A stretch of DNA of 43,649 nt from Acidobacteriota bacterium (GTDB lineage Bacteria > Acidobacteriota > Vicinamibacteria > Fen-336), in assembly GCA_022340545.1 (NCBI GenBank), contig JAJDNV010000197.1, positions 1 through 43,649 of the forward strand, given 5' to 3'. The translations under genes were made by a program, and so were the position numbers. Below, in pieces: positions 23,970 through 32,105 of this stretch. Numbering within the stretch: position 1 is the first letter of the stretch; every line of letters begins with the position of its first letter. The notes beneath the pieces are model-generated. The model worked only from the letters and a program-made list of their open reading frames with translations, was not told the DNA's origin and searched no databases.

Positions 23970-25952
23970 CTAGGGCATCTCGGTGTCCGGCCCCGCCTCC
24001 AAGGTGTGCTCGAGGTGAGACTCCTCGGCCTCTTCCAGCCGGTGCGTCTTCTCGTGCTCCGCCTTGTGGACCTCGCGCGCGGCGTCGTGGGCCGCTTCCC
24101 GGGCCGCGTGCATGTCTTCGCGGGCTGCCTCGCGGGCGGCGCGCATGACCTCGTGGATCTCGGGAAGCGAGTCGTGCATGGCCTCTTGCAGGTGATGCTG
24201 GGACTCTCTCATGGCCTCCCGCGCGTGGGCGAGGGCCTCGTGCAGCTCGGACATGTCCGGGTGAGCGTCCCGGGCGACCTCCCGGGCAAGCCGCCGGATC
24301 TCTGCCCGTTCTTCCGCCGTGGGCCTCGCCGCCCGGGCGATCGTCCGGGCCTTCTCCCGGATCTGACGCATCTGCTCCTCGGGGATCTGTGCCGCGCGGA
24401 CCGCCTCTCTCAGCTCCCTCTGGGCGGCCCTCATCTGCCGGCGGGCCTCCTCGACGTCCTTTCGAGAGGCGTCGTCCTGGGCGGTGCCCTCGTGCTGCGC
24501 GCGTTGCGCGTCGGCCAGGGCGCGGGCCGCGACCTCGACGTCACGCCCCAGACGCTCGAGCGCCTCGTGGTCGGGGAGGCTCGCTTCCACGAGCGCGTCG
24601 ATCTCGTCCTCGACCTTGGCCAGGGCCGCCTGCTGCCCTTCGGCTCGTTCGGCGATTCTCTGCGTCAGCTCCTCGAGTCGCCGCTCGGCATCCGACTCCG
24701 GAGCCGCAGGCGCTTCGGGTGCCTCCGGCGCCTCGGGGGCGTCCGGTGCGGGAGGGGCCTCCGGCGCCGGAGGGGCCGGGGGGGCCTCCGGCGCTTCGGG
24801 GGCGGTCGGGGCCGGGGCCGGCTCGACGGCCTCCAGCGACTCCGGCACACGCGCCGGCTCGCCGCCGGGGTGGCCCGAGACGACGGGCGTGACGAGCGCC
24901 GTTGCCAGGACGGCGGCGGCGGCCAGGGGGAGCACGAAGCGGCGCGGGCGTTCGAGTGAGCGCAAGGGATCCATGAGTCTCTCCACACGGTGCCCGAGCC
25001 GGCTGCGGGTGCTCAGTGCTCCCGAGACGGCAGCGGGCAAAGAAACGGGTTCGGCCACCGTCCAGGAGGCCACGTCGACGAGCGAGCGGGCGAGGCCGAG
25101 AGGACGACCGGAGGCGGCGACCGCCAGGTCGTCGCTCAGGCACTCGGCCAGGTCCTGGAGGCGACGGCGCGCCCAGGTGTTGAGCGGTTGGACCGGCGCC
25201 ACCGCCTCGACGAGACGAGCGGCGAGGATCCAGGCGGGGTCGCGCCGGGCCACGTGCGCCAGCTCGTGAGCGCACAGGGCGACCTGCTGCTCGCCTTCCA
25301 GCTGCTCGAGGGCCCGGGTCGGGAGGCACACCTCGGGGTGCAGCACCCCGGTGGCCAGGGGCACGTCGAGCCGGGGCACCGTGCTCACGGGCACCGGGCG
25401 CCGGAGGCCGAGCCCCGCCGCGAGGGCCGTCGCCCGCGAGGCGAGGTCATCGTTCGCCAGGGGATGGCGCGAGCGGAGCACGCGGCGAAGCCGCACCGCG
25501 GCGACGCCCAGGCGAGCCAGGGCGAGGAGCGCCACCGCCGCCCAGACTCCGGTCAACACTGGTCTCCAGACGCTCGGCGCGGGGAACGACCACCCGCCGG
25601 GCGTGCGAGCGGCTCCATCCTGGTTGCGAACCGTCTCCAGCACCGTCGGAAGGGACCCGAAGACGACCTCGACATCCCCGGACGCGCGTGCCGCATCCGT
25701 GGGACCGACGCCCGGCTCGCCGCGCACGACCGGCGGCTCCTCCGGAAGTGTGAAGACGCCGCCCAGCGGCTGTACGCCGAGACCGAGCTGGAGGCTGGCG
25801 GTGAGAAGGCCGCCGACCAGGGCGGCGCGGAGCACCGCCTCCTGAAGCCCCAGCCGCCGCTCGCCGAGCAGACGGCACAGCACCGCCGCGCCGCCGAGCA
25901 GGAGCGTGCTGTGCAACAGGTACGTCAGGGCCCAGGAGGTCAGGAGGGTCAT
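23970..25952 (-). CDS. M56-family metallopeptidase, BlaR1-like sensor with coiled-coil tail
   Basis: A 660-residue membrane protein. The N-terminus has two helices (about 8-28 and 36-58) and one at 130-152. The cytoplasmic peptidase domain carries HELAHVARRD (zinc ligands H229 and H233, catalytic E230) and a downstream AECLSDDLAVAAS segment typical of M56. A further helix lies near 341-362. In BlaR1 an extracellular penicillin-binding domain follows. Here instead a Pro/Ala/Glu linker (about 375-420) leads to a long charged coiled coil (about 425-650) with many histidines. The sensing input therefore differs from beta-lactams. It overlaps the BlaI-type repressor gene by 4 bases, implying signal-induced cleavage of that repressor. 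Confidence 0.85.
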   Translation of the reverse strand: MTLLTSWALTYLLHSTLLLGGAAVLCRLLGERRLGLQEAVLRAALVGGLLTASLQLGLGVQPLGGVFTLPEEPPVVRGEPGVGPTDAARASGDVEVVFGSLPTVLETVRNQDGAARTPGGWSFPAPSVWRPVLTGVWAAVALLALARLGVAAVRLRRVLRSRHPLANDDLASRATALAAGLGLRRPVPVSTVPRLDVPLATGVLHPEVCLPTRALEQLEGEQQVALCAHELAHVARRDPAWILAARLVEAVAPVQPLNTWARRRLQDLAECLSDDLAVAASGRPLGLARSLVDVASWTVAEPVSLPAAVSGALSTRSRLGHRVERLMDPLRSLERPRRFVLPLAAAAVLATALVTPVVSGHPGGEPARVPESLEAVEPAPAPTAPEAPEAPPAPPAPEAPPAPDAPEAPEAPEAPAAPESDAERRLEELTQRIAERAEGQQAALAKVEDEIDALVEASLPDHEALERLGRDVEVAARALADAQRAQHEGTAQDDASRKDVEEARRQMRAAQRELREAVRAAQIPEEQMRQIREKARTIARAARPTAEERAEIRRLAREVARDAHPDMSELHEALAHAREAMRESQHHLQEAMHDSLPEIHEVMRAAREAAREDMHAAREAAHDAAREVHKAEHEKTHRLEEAEESHLEHTLEAGPDTEMP

Positions 25953-26335
25953 CGCTCGCTCTCCGGCTTCCGCTCGGCCGCCAGTCGCCGGCGCAGCTTT
26001 TCGAGCTCAGTGGCGTCGATCTCGTGCTCGGAGACGAGATGAGCCACCAGCGCCTTCGCGTCCCCGCCGAAGAGCCGCTCAACGAGCTCACCCACCATCG
26101 ACTCGCGGACCTCGTCCTCGGTCACGGCGGGGCGATACACGAACTGCCGGCCCTCGGTCCGGTGCCTGACGACGCCCTTGTTCTCCATCTTCCGCAGCAT
26201 CGTCGCGATGGTCGTGGGAGCCAGTCCCCGCTCGGCGCGCAGGGCCTCATGGACCTCGCTCGTGGTGGCCTCCCCCCGCCCCCAGAGCACCGCCATGATC
26301 GCGTGCTGCAGGTCGCCCAGGCTTTGCCGTGCCAT
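25949..26335 (-). CDS. BlaI/MecI/CopY-family transcriptional repressor
   Basis: A 128-residue winged-helix protein. The start at ATG 26335 has a GGAGGG ribosome site. The DNA-binding domain spans about 5-75: LGDLQHAIMAVLWGRGEATTSEVHEAL, with the helix-turn-helix around LAPTTIATMLRKMENKGVVRHR (quote by parts TTIATMLRKMENKG). The C-terminal dimerisation helix carries ESMVGELVERLFGGD, and the tail is charged. In the family it represses its own operon until an M56 protease cleaves it. Here the gene is first in the operon, overlaps the M56 gene by 4 bases, and has a palindromic operator in its promoter. Confidence 0.93.
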   Translation of the reverse strand: MARQSLGDLQHAIMAVLWGRGEATTSEVHEALRAERGLAPTTIATMLRKMENKGVVRHRTEGRQFVYRPAVTEDEVRESMVGELVERLFGGDAKALVAHLVSEHEIDATELEKLRRRLAAERKPESER

Positions 26336-26355
26336 CCGGCCCTCCGTATAACTAC

Positions 26356-26386
26356 TACGGTAATACTACCTAGGTAGTTCCGTCAA
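26356..26386 (-). promoter_or_regulatory. BlaI-type promoter/operator
   Basis: On the minus strand TTGACG (complement of 26381-26386) and TACCGT lie 18 bases apart. The spacer holds ACTACCTAGGTAGT (26365-26378), a perfect 14-bp palindrome. A related ACTACTAC half-site lies just downstream at 26351-26358. BlaI/MecI operators are dyads of TACTA-type half-sites, so autoregulation by the adjacent repressor is likely. Confidence 0.7.
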
Positions 26387-26464
26387 GATGTCTTTGTCTC
26401 CACCCTCCCTGTAGACGTCAGGCGGCCGCTTTTTGTTGCTGCGGGGGCCGGGGGGCGAGGAGGC

Positions 26465-28006
26465 CTACGCCCGCGCCCCCTCGAAGATGGCGCGCACGGC
26501 CTGGAGGGTGTTGGCCTCGTGAGCGGGCTTGTCGGGACGGTGGCGCTTGACCCGGGCAAAGCGCAGGGCGAGCCCACCCGGGTAGCGCGGCGACTCCTGG
26601 ACCTCGCCAAACGCGACCTCCACCACCAGCTCGGGACGCACGTGCACGGTCCACTCGTCGCGGCCGGTCTCCAGCTCGAGCAGCGCTTCGGTCTGCCAAC
26701 GCAGCATGGCGTCCGTGAGGCCCTTGAAGGTCTTGCCGAGCATGACGGGCTGGCCGCTCGCCTCGTCGCGCGCCCCGAGGTGAAGGTTGGAGAGCCAGCC
26801 CTTGCGGCGTCCACTCCCCCACTCCGCGGCGAGGACGATCAGATCGAGCGTGTGCGCGGACTTGAGCTTGAGCCAGTGGAACCCGCGCTGGCCGGCCACG
26901 TACGGGGCCTCGAGCGACTTGGCCATGAGCCCCTCGTGCCCGGCCTCGAGGGCCCTCGCCAGGAAGCGCTCGGCGTCGTCGCTCGCCCTGGTCACGAGAC
27001 GGGGCAGTCGCCGATCCGCTGACACGAGGCGCGCGAGGCGCTCGGCTCGCTCGCGGTAGGTCAGGTCGATGAGGGGGCCCTCTCCTTCCAGGAAGAGGCA
27101 GTCGAAGAAGAAGGTGGAGAGAGGGAGCTTCTGCCGGGCAGCCGCGACATTCTTCGATCGGCCCAGCCGCTTCATCGTGACCTGGAACGGATGGGGGCGA
27201 CCGTCCTCTCGGAGGGCGAGGGCCTCCCCCTCCACGACCAGCTCCCCGGCCGGGAGGGCGCGGGCCCACTCGACCACTTCCGGGACCCGCTCCGTCACGT
27301 CCTGGAGCTGCCGCGTGAAGACGCGAACCTCGTCGCCCGCTCGGTGCACCTGGATGCGGGCCCCGTCGACCTTGTACTCGAAGGCGGCCTCCCCCAGCCG
27401 CGCGAGGGCCGCGTCCACGTCGTCGGCCGGGCTGGCCAGCATGGGGGCGACCGGCGAGAGGAGGCGCAAGGAGAAGCGGCCGAGCCCCTCGACTCCCTCG
27501 GTCAACGCCACGCGCGCGAGCTCGCCCACGTGGCCGGCAAACATCGCCGCCTGCCGCACCTGTCCCGGCGGCAGCCCGGCGGCGTGGGCAATCGCCTCGC
27601 GGAGGACACCCTCGAGCGCCCCCTGTCGCACCTCGCCCACGAGAAGCTCGGCCAGAAACCGCCGGCCCCCGGCATCGGTCCGCAGAAGGAGATCCCGGAG
27701 CGCGCCGAGGCGTCGCTCGGACGAGCCGGGGCCCGTCTCGGCGGCGATCACGTCCAGGGTGCGATCCACTTCGACGAGGGTAGGGGCCTCGCCGGCCGGG
27801 TCCCCACCGGGCATCGCCGACTGGATCGTTCTCCAGCCGATGCCCACGCGCCCCTGCGGCACCGTGCCGGTGAGGTAGAGGGCAACGAGCTCGGTGTCTC
27901 GCCCCGTGCTCTGACGAAGGACGTCCGCGATCAGCCTCACCTTCTCCGTCCGACGGGACGTGGCGCGGACTCGCTGGACGAGGTCGACGAGACGCCGAAG
28001 GTGCAT
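26465..28006 (-). CDS. ATP-dependent DNA ligase
   Basis: A 513-residue protein of the bacterial LigB-like group with an N-terminal DNA-binding domain (about 1-185), an adenylation domain and an OB-fold domain. The nucleotidyltransferase motif I is EYKVDGARIQVH, with the adenylated lysine K212. Motif III lies near STFFFDCLFLEGEG, motif IV at EGLMAKSLEAPY, and motif V at WLKLKS. Motif VI residues occur toward the C-terminus near LRFARVKRHRPDKP. Such ligases act in repair alongside the NAD-dependent replicative ligase. The start codon at 28004-28006 lies inside the conserved end of a dispersed repeat (28007-28123), so that element probably supplied the initiation region. Confidence 0.93.
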   Translation of the reverse strand: MHLRRLVDLVQRVRATSRRTEKVRLIADVLRQSTGRDTELVALYLTGTVPQGRVGIGWRTIQSAMPGGDPAGEAPTLVEVDRTLDVIAAETGPGSSERRLGALRDLLLRTDAGGRRFLAELLVGEVRQGALEGVLREAIAHAAGLPPGQVRQAAMFAGHVGELARVALTEGVEGLGRFSLRLLSPVAPMLASPADDVDAALARLGEAAFEYKVDGARIQVHRAGDEVRVFTRQLQDVTERVPEVVEWARALPAGELVVEGEALALREDGRPHPFQVTMKRLGRSKNVAAARQKLPLSTFFFDCLFLEGEGPLIDLTYRERAERLARLVSADRRLPRLVTRASDDAERFLARALEAGHEGLMAKSLEAPYVAGQRGFHWLKLKSAHTLDLIVLAAEWGSGRRKGWLSNLHLGARDEASGQPVMLGKTFKGLTDAMLRWQTEALLELETGRDEWTVHVRPELVVEVAFGEVQESPRYPGGLALRFARVKRHRPDKPAHEANTLQAVRAIFEGARA

Positions 28007-28123
28007 TCATCGACCCCCCACCCTATCCCTCCCCACGTAGGGGGAGGGGAATGCTTGAGATCGGCTACCTCGCCCGCGTGTCCCCACGGACGGGACACGC
28101 GGACGATCCCCGGCCTGATGGCC
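28007..28123 (-). repeat. Dispersed intergenic repeat, copy A (117 bp)
   Basis: Reads on the minus strand from GGCCATCAGGCC through hairpin 1 (CGCGTGTCCC paired with GGGACACGCG), a CGATCTCAAGC block, and hairpin 2 (CCCTCCCC, CTACGT, GGGGAGGG) to GGGGGGTCGATGAATG. The final ATG is the ligase start codon. Three related copies are at 35103-35306, 41175-41296 and 42719-42841. Confidence 0.88.
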
Positions 28124-28135
28124 CATCGCACTTCC

Positions 28136-28157
28136 TCATCGACCCCCCACCCTGTCC
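28136..28157 (-). repeat. Partial second copy of the dispersed repeat end
   Basis: TCATCGACCCCCCACCCT followed by one mismatch and TCC duplicates the start of copy A 129 bases away (21 of 22 identical). It encodes the last seven codons (DRVGGR then stop) of the gene 28136-29215, so this fragment probably replaced the original 3' end. Confidence 0.7.
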
Positions 28158-29215
28158 GGAGCCGTGGACTCCGGCAACGGGACGGGAGAGGCGGCCGGAA
28201 GCGCGATCACCGGCGGGGACGGGGCGTCGGCCTCGGCGGTCAGATCGGCCCCGTACCAGAGGATGTCCTCCACCGCCTGGAGGCCCCGCGGCTCGACGCG
28301 GAGGGCGTAGGTCGTCCCGCCGAGGGTCATGGACTTCCGATATCCGGCGGGAAGACGGACCGGCTTGAAGATGCGGCGGGGGATCTTTACCTTGAACCCG
28401 CGGTCGAGCAGACCCTGGAGGGCCTTCGGCACGTCGACCAGCTTGAGGGCGGCGCGGCACCGGAGGCCCTGGCTCTCGAGCAGGCGATCCACCGCGCGCC
28501 ACGACGCCTTCGAGGCCTCGACGTAGAGGCGGATCTCGAGGTCCGGCACGCGTGGCACGGCCGTCACGGTGTCCCCCTCGAGCACGAGCTCGAGCGCGCC
28601 CTCGACCGGGTAGGTGTGGGGGACCACGCGCCCGTCGACCTTCTGCGTCACGTCGATGTCTCCGCACGCCAGCCCGGCCAGGCCCTTCGACTCCCACTGG
28701 AAGCGGATGGTCGCCCGCCCCTGCCCGTCCCGGATGCGCGCCGGCACCTTCACCCGGGCGCGGTCGTTCTCGTAGTGGATCTCGGGCTCCCCGGTCCCCA
28801 GCCGTCCTCGCACCTCGATCACCTTCACATCGAGGGTGTAGGCACCGGGCGTCATCCGCCCGAGCAGGGTACCGACATTCACGGTTCCCTTCTTGCGGAC
28901 TCTGAGGTTGGCGAGGTGGATCTCGGTGTGCTCGAGGAGCCCGCCCACGAGCTGGTGGGCGAGGTGCGAGGTGAAGGGCGCGGGGGCACCGATGAGCACA
29001 CCCCCCGGCGGGGCCTGGGACAGGCGCGGGTCGTTCGCGAGAAGGCGGGCCAGCTCGTCCCGCAGCTCGTCGCGCACCCCCTCGAGGCGGGCCGCCTCCT
29101 CGCGCTGCCATCGCTGGTGGATCGGAACCGACGCGGTGGCACCGACGAGACACAGGAGGACGAGCCAGAACAGCAGCCGCCGGAGCCGGCGTGGCTTCTC
29201 CTTCCGCGGCGTCAT
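28136..29215 (-). CDS. Membrane-anchored protein, last gene of MoxR operon, unknown function
   Basis: A 359-residue protein I do not recognise. A basic N-terminus (KEKPRRLRR) precedes a single membrane helix (about 13-33), so the bulk is periplasmic. A helical stretch (about 38-60) is followed by two long alpha/beta segments with amphipathic strands: HLANLRVRKKGTVNVGTLL and ALKLVDVPKALQGLLDRGFKVKIPRRIF (quote by parts). The alternation of long curved strands with ends such as GALELVLEGDTVTAVPRV suggests a lipid-binding TULIP-like or AsmA-like fold, a guess from pattern only. It overlaps the preceding gene by 4 bases. Its C-terminal DRVGGR and stop codon come from a repeat fragment. Confidence 0.55.
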   Translation of the reverse strand: MTPRKEKPRRLRRLLFWLVLLCLVGATASVPIHQRWQREEAARLEGVRDELRDELARLLANDPRLSQAPPGGVLIGAPAPFTSHLAHQLVGGLLEHTEIHLANLRVRKKGTVNVGTLLGRMTPGAYTLDVKVIEVRGRLGTGEPEIHYENDRARVKVPARIRDGQGRATIRFQWESKGLAGLACGDIDVTQKVDGRVVPHTYPVEGALELVLEGDTVTAVPRVPDLEIRLYVEASKASWRAVDRLLESQGLRCRAALKLVDVPKALQGLLDRGFKVKIPRRIFKPVRLPAGYRKSMTLGGTTYALRVEPRGLQAVEDILWYGADLTAEADAPSPPVIALPAASPVPLPESTAPDRVGGR

Positions 29216-30012
29216 CGTTCGCCCTCCGAACCGTTCCCTTCGGTCGCCTCGAGCGGGGTCCAGTCCCCCGCGCTCACGTCGAGGACGATCCAGAGACGTC
29301 GGTCGAAGGCCAGCAGATCCGTGACGCGGGCGGACAGGGGAAAGCGCGCCGCTTCGATGCGAACCGGGCCCTTCTGGTCGGTCCCCCGAACTCGGACCTC
29401 CCGCTCGAGCTGGACGGGCAGAACGAGCGAGTCGCTCAAGAGGGAGAGGATCTGTGGGCTCAGGCCGGCCAGGCCCTCGAGGAGTCGCCTCCGCAGCGCG
29501 CTCTCACCGAAGAGGCCGACGCGTTTGAGCTCGAGGCCGATCAGGGTCACCCGGCCCCGCAGGCCGCCGCTCTCCTCGTCGACCTCGACGTGATCGACGC
29601 GGCCGAGCACGGCCAGCTCGGCGAAGATGTCGTCCGGGGGACCCGTCGTCCGGAAGACCTGCCCGTCGAGCCGCACCAGGCCATGGCCGTCCCGGAACTC
29701 GACGTCGACCGCGTCGACGCGGACCCGAAAGCGTCCCCGGGTGCCGGCGACGGCTTCCTCCCGCGGGAGACCCAGAGCGGCGAGGTCGCGCACCGTCTGC
29801 TCGTCCACCGCCACCAGCAGGCGATCCCGGGGCAGCAGCTCTCCCGCCTCGACGGCGCGGATGAGGCCGTGCAGGTCCTCGATCTGCCGGGTCAGGTGCT
29901 CGGGGCTGATGATCGCGCGAGGCCCTTCGCCGGGCTCGCAGGCCAGGACCGGAGCCAGCGCCATCACCCACGGGGCGAGGCGCCACCACACCGCTCGTCG
30001 CGAATCCCGCAT
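29212..30012 (-). CDS. Lipoprotein, unknown function, fifth gene of MoxR operon
   Basis: A 266-residue protein. I chose ATG 30012; a TTG at 30018 that overlaps the transglutaminase stop is the alternative. The signal ends at an APVLAC lipobox. After a helical segment (about 40-60) the mature protein contains strands GRFRVRVDAVDVEF, HGLVRLDGQVFRT, HVEVDEESGGLRGRVTLIGLELKRVGLF (quote by parts) and a helix-rich LLSDSLVLPVQ middle. The pattern resembles the neighbouring 359-residue protein, and both may be TULIP-type envelope proteins. I cannot assign a domain. Translation is coupled to the neighbouring genes on both sides. Confidence 0.55.
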   Translation of the reverse strand: MRDSRRAVWWRLAPWVMALAPVLACEPGEGPRAIISPEHLTRQIEDLHGLIRAVEAGELLPRDRLLVAVDEQTVRDLAALGLPREEAVAGTRGRFRVRVDAVDVEFRDGHGLVRLDGQVFRTTGPPDDIFAELAVLGRVDHVEVDEESGGLRGRVTLIGLELKRVGLFGESALRRRLLEGLAGLSPQILSLLSDSLVLPVQLEREVRVRGTDQKGPVRIEAARFPLSARVTDLLAFDRRLWIVLDVSAGDWTPLEATEGNGSEGER

Positions 30013-30014
30013 CG

Positions 30015-32105
30015 TCAAGACAGACCCAGTCGCGCCACCTCGCGCCGCAGGCGTCCCATCTCATCAGGGGGCAGGAGCGCACCTCCGTAGGCCGTCCGGT
30101 AGCACGCGTCGACGACCCTCGCGCTCGCGTCCCTCTCTCGCCCGGACAGGTCAGGGGAAAGGCTCTCGAGGTGCTCGCGCAGGCCCCGGGTCGGCGGCCG
30201 GGGTCGTCCCCGTCTCGCCCAATGATGCTCGACCGCCGCCAGCATCGTCGAAAGCTCCCCGGGGAAGGCCACCCTCCTCTCCTTGCGAGCGCGATACCCC
30301 GACCGGAGGCGCGTCCACCACGCCCGCGCCCGGCGCCAGGAGAGGGCCGCCAGAAGAAGCGCGACCACGGCTCCGGCGATCCACGGACGTCGCCAGAGGG
30401 CATCGAAGATTCCCCGCGCGGTGACCGCGACCGCGCCCAGGACGCCGACCAGCTCGTCGTGCATCAGGAGCGCCCTCAGCTCGGCGGCGTGAGCGCGGAC
30501 GGCCTCGGCGAGCTGCGCGAGCCAGCCCGGCTCTCGTCGGTGCCAGGCCGACAATCCGGCGGGGGGTGTCGGGTCCGCCTCGACCCAGCCCTCGCCCTCG
30601 ATCCAGGCCTCGACCCAGGCGTGCGCGTCGGACTCCCGGACGAGATGGTAGTCCGTCATCCCGAAGCGACCCGGGACCGCGCTGTGCGGAGCCACGCTGA
30701 ACCCCTTGACGTAGCGCGCGGGGATCCCCTGCATGCGCAGGAGGACGGCGGCCGCGGTGGCGAAGTACTCGCAGTAGCCGGCCTTCTTTTCGAAGAGGAA
30801 CTCGGCGACCGGATCGGAGGTCTCGAACTCCCCCACGTCGAGGCTGTACGTGTAGCCGGAGTGCATCCTGGCCATGGTGTTGTCCAGACGGGCGCGGTCG
30901 GAGTCGGCATCGGAGTAGAGCGCGCCGGCCAGGATGCGGAGGCGTGGGTCGAGCCGCGCGGGCAGGCCCAGGGCCGCCGCTTGCGCCGACAGGCTGGTGT
31001 CGAGGGCCGGGTCCGAACGCCGACCGGTCTCGTGCAGGACGCCGTAGAGACGGGCCGGCTCGTTGGGGGGCCCGCGGAGCTCGCCGTCGCGGCTCCTCAG
31101 CAGGTACGGCACGGGAGCCCGGACGAGGTGAGCATTCGCAGGCACCAGGAGCGGCCAGTCCGCGGTTGCGCTCTGGAGGATCCGCGTCTCGACGAGGTCG
31201 CCCGTCGACGACGCCTCTCCGTGTCCGGGGATCTCGAAGAGGTTCCCCGGCAGCCCGGACAGCCGATCCCGGTCCGCACCTTCAGCCCGGGGGAGCAGCG
31301 GCTTCACTCCCCAGGTCTCGCGTCGGTCTCCCGCGGACCACTCGATCCCGTCGAAGCGGGTGAAGACGTAGGCCCGCAGCAGCCGAGGGCGCCGGGTCCA
31401 CACCCGAAGGACGACGCGGTCCGACACGGCCAGCTCGCCGAACTCGCCCAGCCGCGATTCCTCGGAAAGCCCGCTCGTCCCCTCGGCGAACGTCCGGGCC
31501 ACCGCCCGCTCGACGTGAGGCTGGGCCCACGGCAGCAGCTGCAGCGTGCCCACGGACACGAGGGCCGCCAGCCCGAGGAACCCGGCCAGGGGGAGACCGA
31601 GACGCCGCGGCCCGCCGTGCACGAAGGCGAACGTCCAGAGGGCGAGGGCCCCGGCCGCGGCGAAGTACGGGAAGAGCCCGATTCCCGGCTTCAGGCCGCT
31701 CACCACGAAGACCCCGACGATCGCCGGCAGGAGCGTCCCGGTCACCGGCCAGATGCGGTGGCCGAGGATGAAGACGACGGCGAGCACCGCCAGCGTCCAG
31801 CCGAGGATCCCCGCGAAGCGCAGGCCAGGGGCTTCCTGGATGAACCGCAGCTGCCGCGACAGGACGGCGAGGGCGAGCGTCCCGACGAGGGCGACCCGCG
31901 CGAGCACCGGGAGCAGCGTCACGAGCACCCGCGACGCCCGCGACCAGCGCAGGGCAGGGACAAGCGCCAGAGGGATGAGAAGCACGAGCGGCGAGCGGTC
32001 GCCCCGTGCCACGACGAACGCGCCGAGGGCGGCGATCAGAGCCACGTGCAGGGCCCACCGGGCCACGAGGCCCGTCCGCGGGGCCGGGCCGGCTCCCCCG
32101 CTCAC
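30015..32105 (-). CDS. Transglutaminase-like membrane protein (TgpA/DUF3488 type)
   Basis: A 696-residue protein from a GTG at 32105 that overlaps the DUF58 stop (GTGA). The N-terminal half has about seven hydrophobic helices (DUF3488). A periplasmic transglutaminase core follows with the catalytic triad C445 (KKAGYCEYFATA), H495 (DAHAWVEAW) and D511 (EADPTPP), an intact papain-like set. A helix near 550-570 and a C-terminal region resembling DUF4129 (about 600-690) complete the usual TgpA layout. TgpA-type proteins cross-link or cleave peptide bonds in the envelope; TgpA is essential in Pseudomonas. The gene is in the classic MoxR-DUF58-transglutaminase order. Confidence 0.9.
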   Translation of the reverse strand: MSGGAGPAPRTGLVARWALHVALIAALGAFVVARGDRSPLVLLIPLALVPALRWSRASRVLVTLLPVLARVALVGTLALAVLSRQLRFIQEAPGLRFAGILGWTLAVLAVVFILGHRIWPVTGTLLPAIVGVFVVSGLKPGIGLFPYFAAAGALALWTFAFVHGGPRRLGLPLAGFLGLAALVSVGTLQLLPWAQPHVERAVARTFAEGTSGLSEESRLGEFGELAVSDRVVLRVWTRRPRLLRAYVFTRFDGIEWSAGDRRETWGVKPLLPRAEGADRDRLSGLPGNLFEIPGHGEASSTGDLVETRILQSATADWPLLVPANAHLVRAPVPYLLRSRDGELRGPPNEPARLYGVLHETGRRSDPALDTSLSAQAAALGLPARLDPRLRILAGALYSDADSDRARLDNTMARMHSGYTYSLDVGEFETSDPVAEFLFEKKAGYCEYFATAAAVLLRMQGIPARYVKGFSVAPHSAVPGRFGMTDYHLVRESDAHAWVEAWIEGEGWVEADPTPPAGLSAWHRREPGWLAQLAEAVRAHAAELRALLMHDELVGVLGAVAVTARGIFDALWRRPWIAGAVVALLLAALSWRRARAWWTRLRSGYRARKERRVAFPGELSTMLAAVEHHWARRGRPRPPTRGLREHLESLSPDLSGRERDASARVVDACYRTAYGGALLPPDEMGRLRREVARLGLS

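Noticed and set aside
24700-24830. Regular GCCTCCGGCGC-like runs that resemble a tandem repeat or array
   Set aside because: They are the codons of the Pro/Ala/Glu linker of the M56 protein (PEAPEAPPAP pattern); there are no spacers, so this is not a CRISPR array.
27191-29593. An 800-codon plus-strand frame opposite the ligase and MoxR operon genes
   Set aside because: It is antisense to the ligase motifs and to lipoprotein frames and has no recognisable domain.
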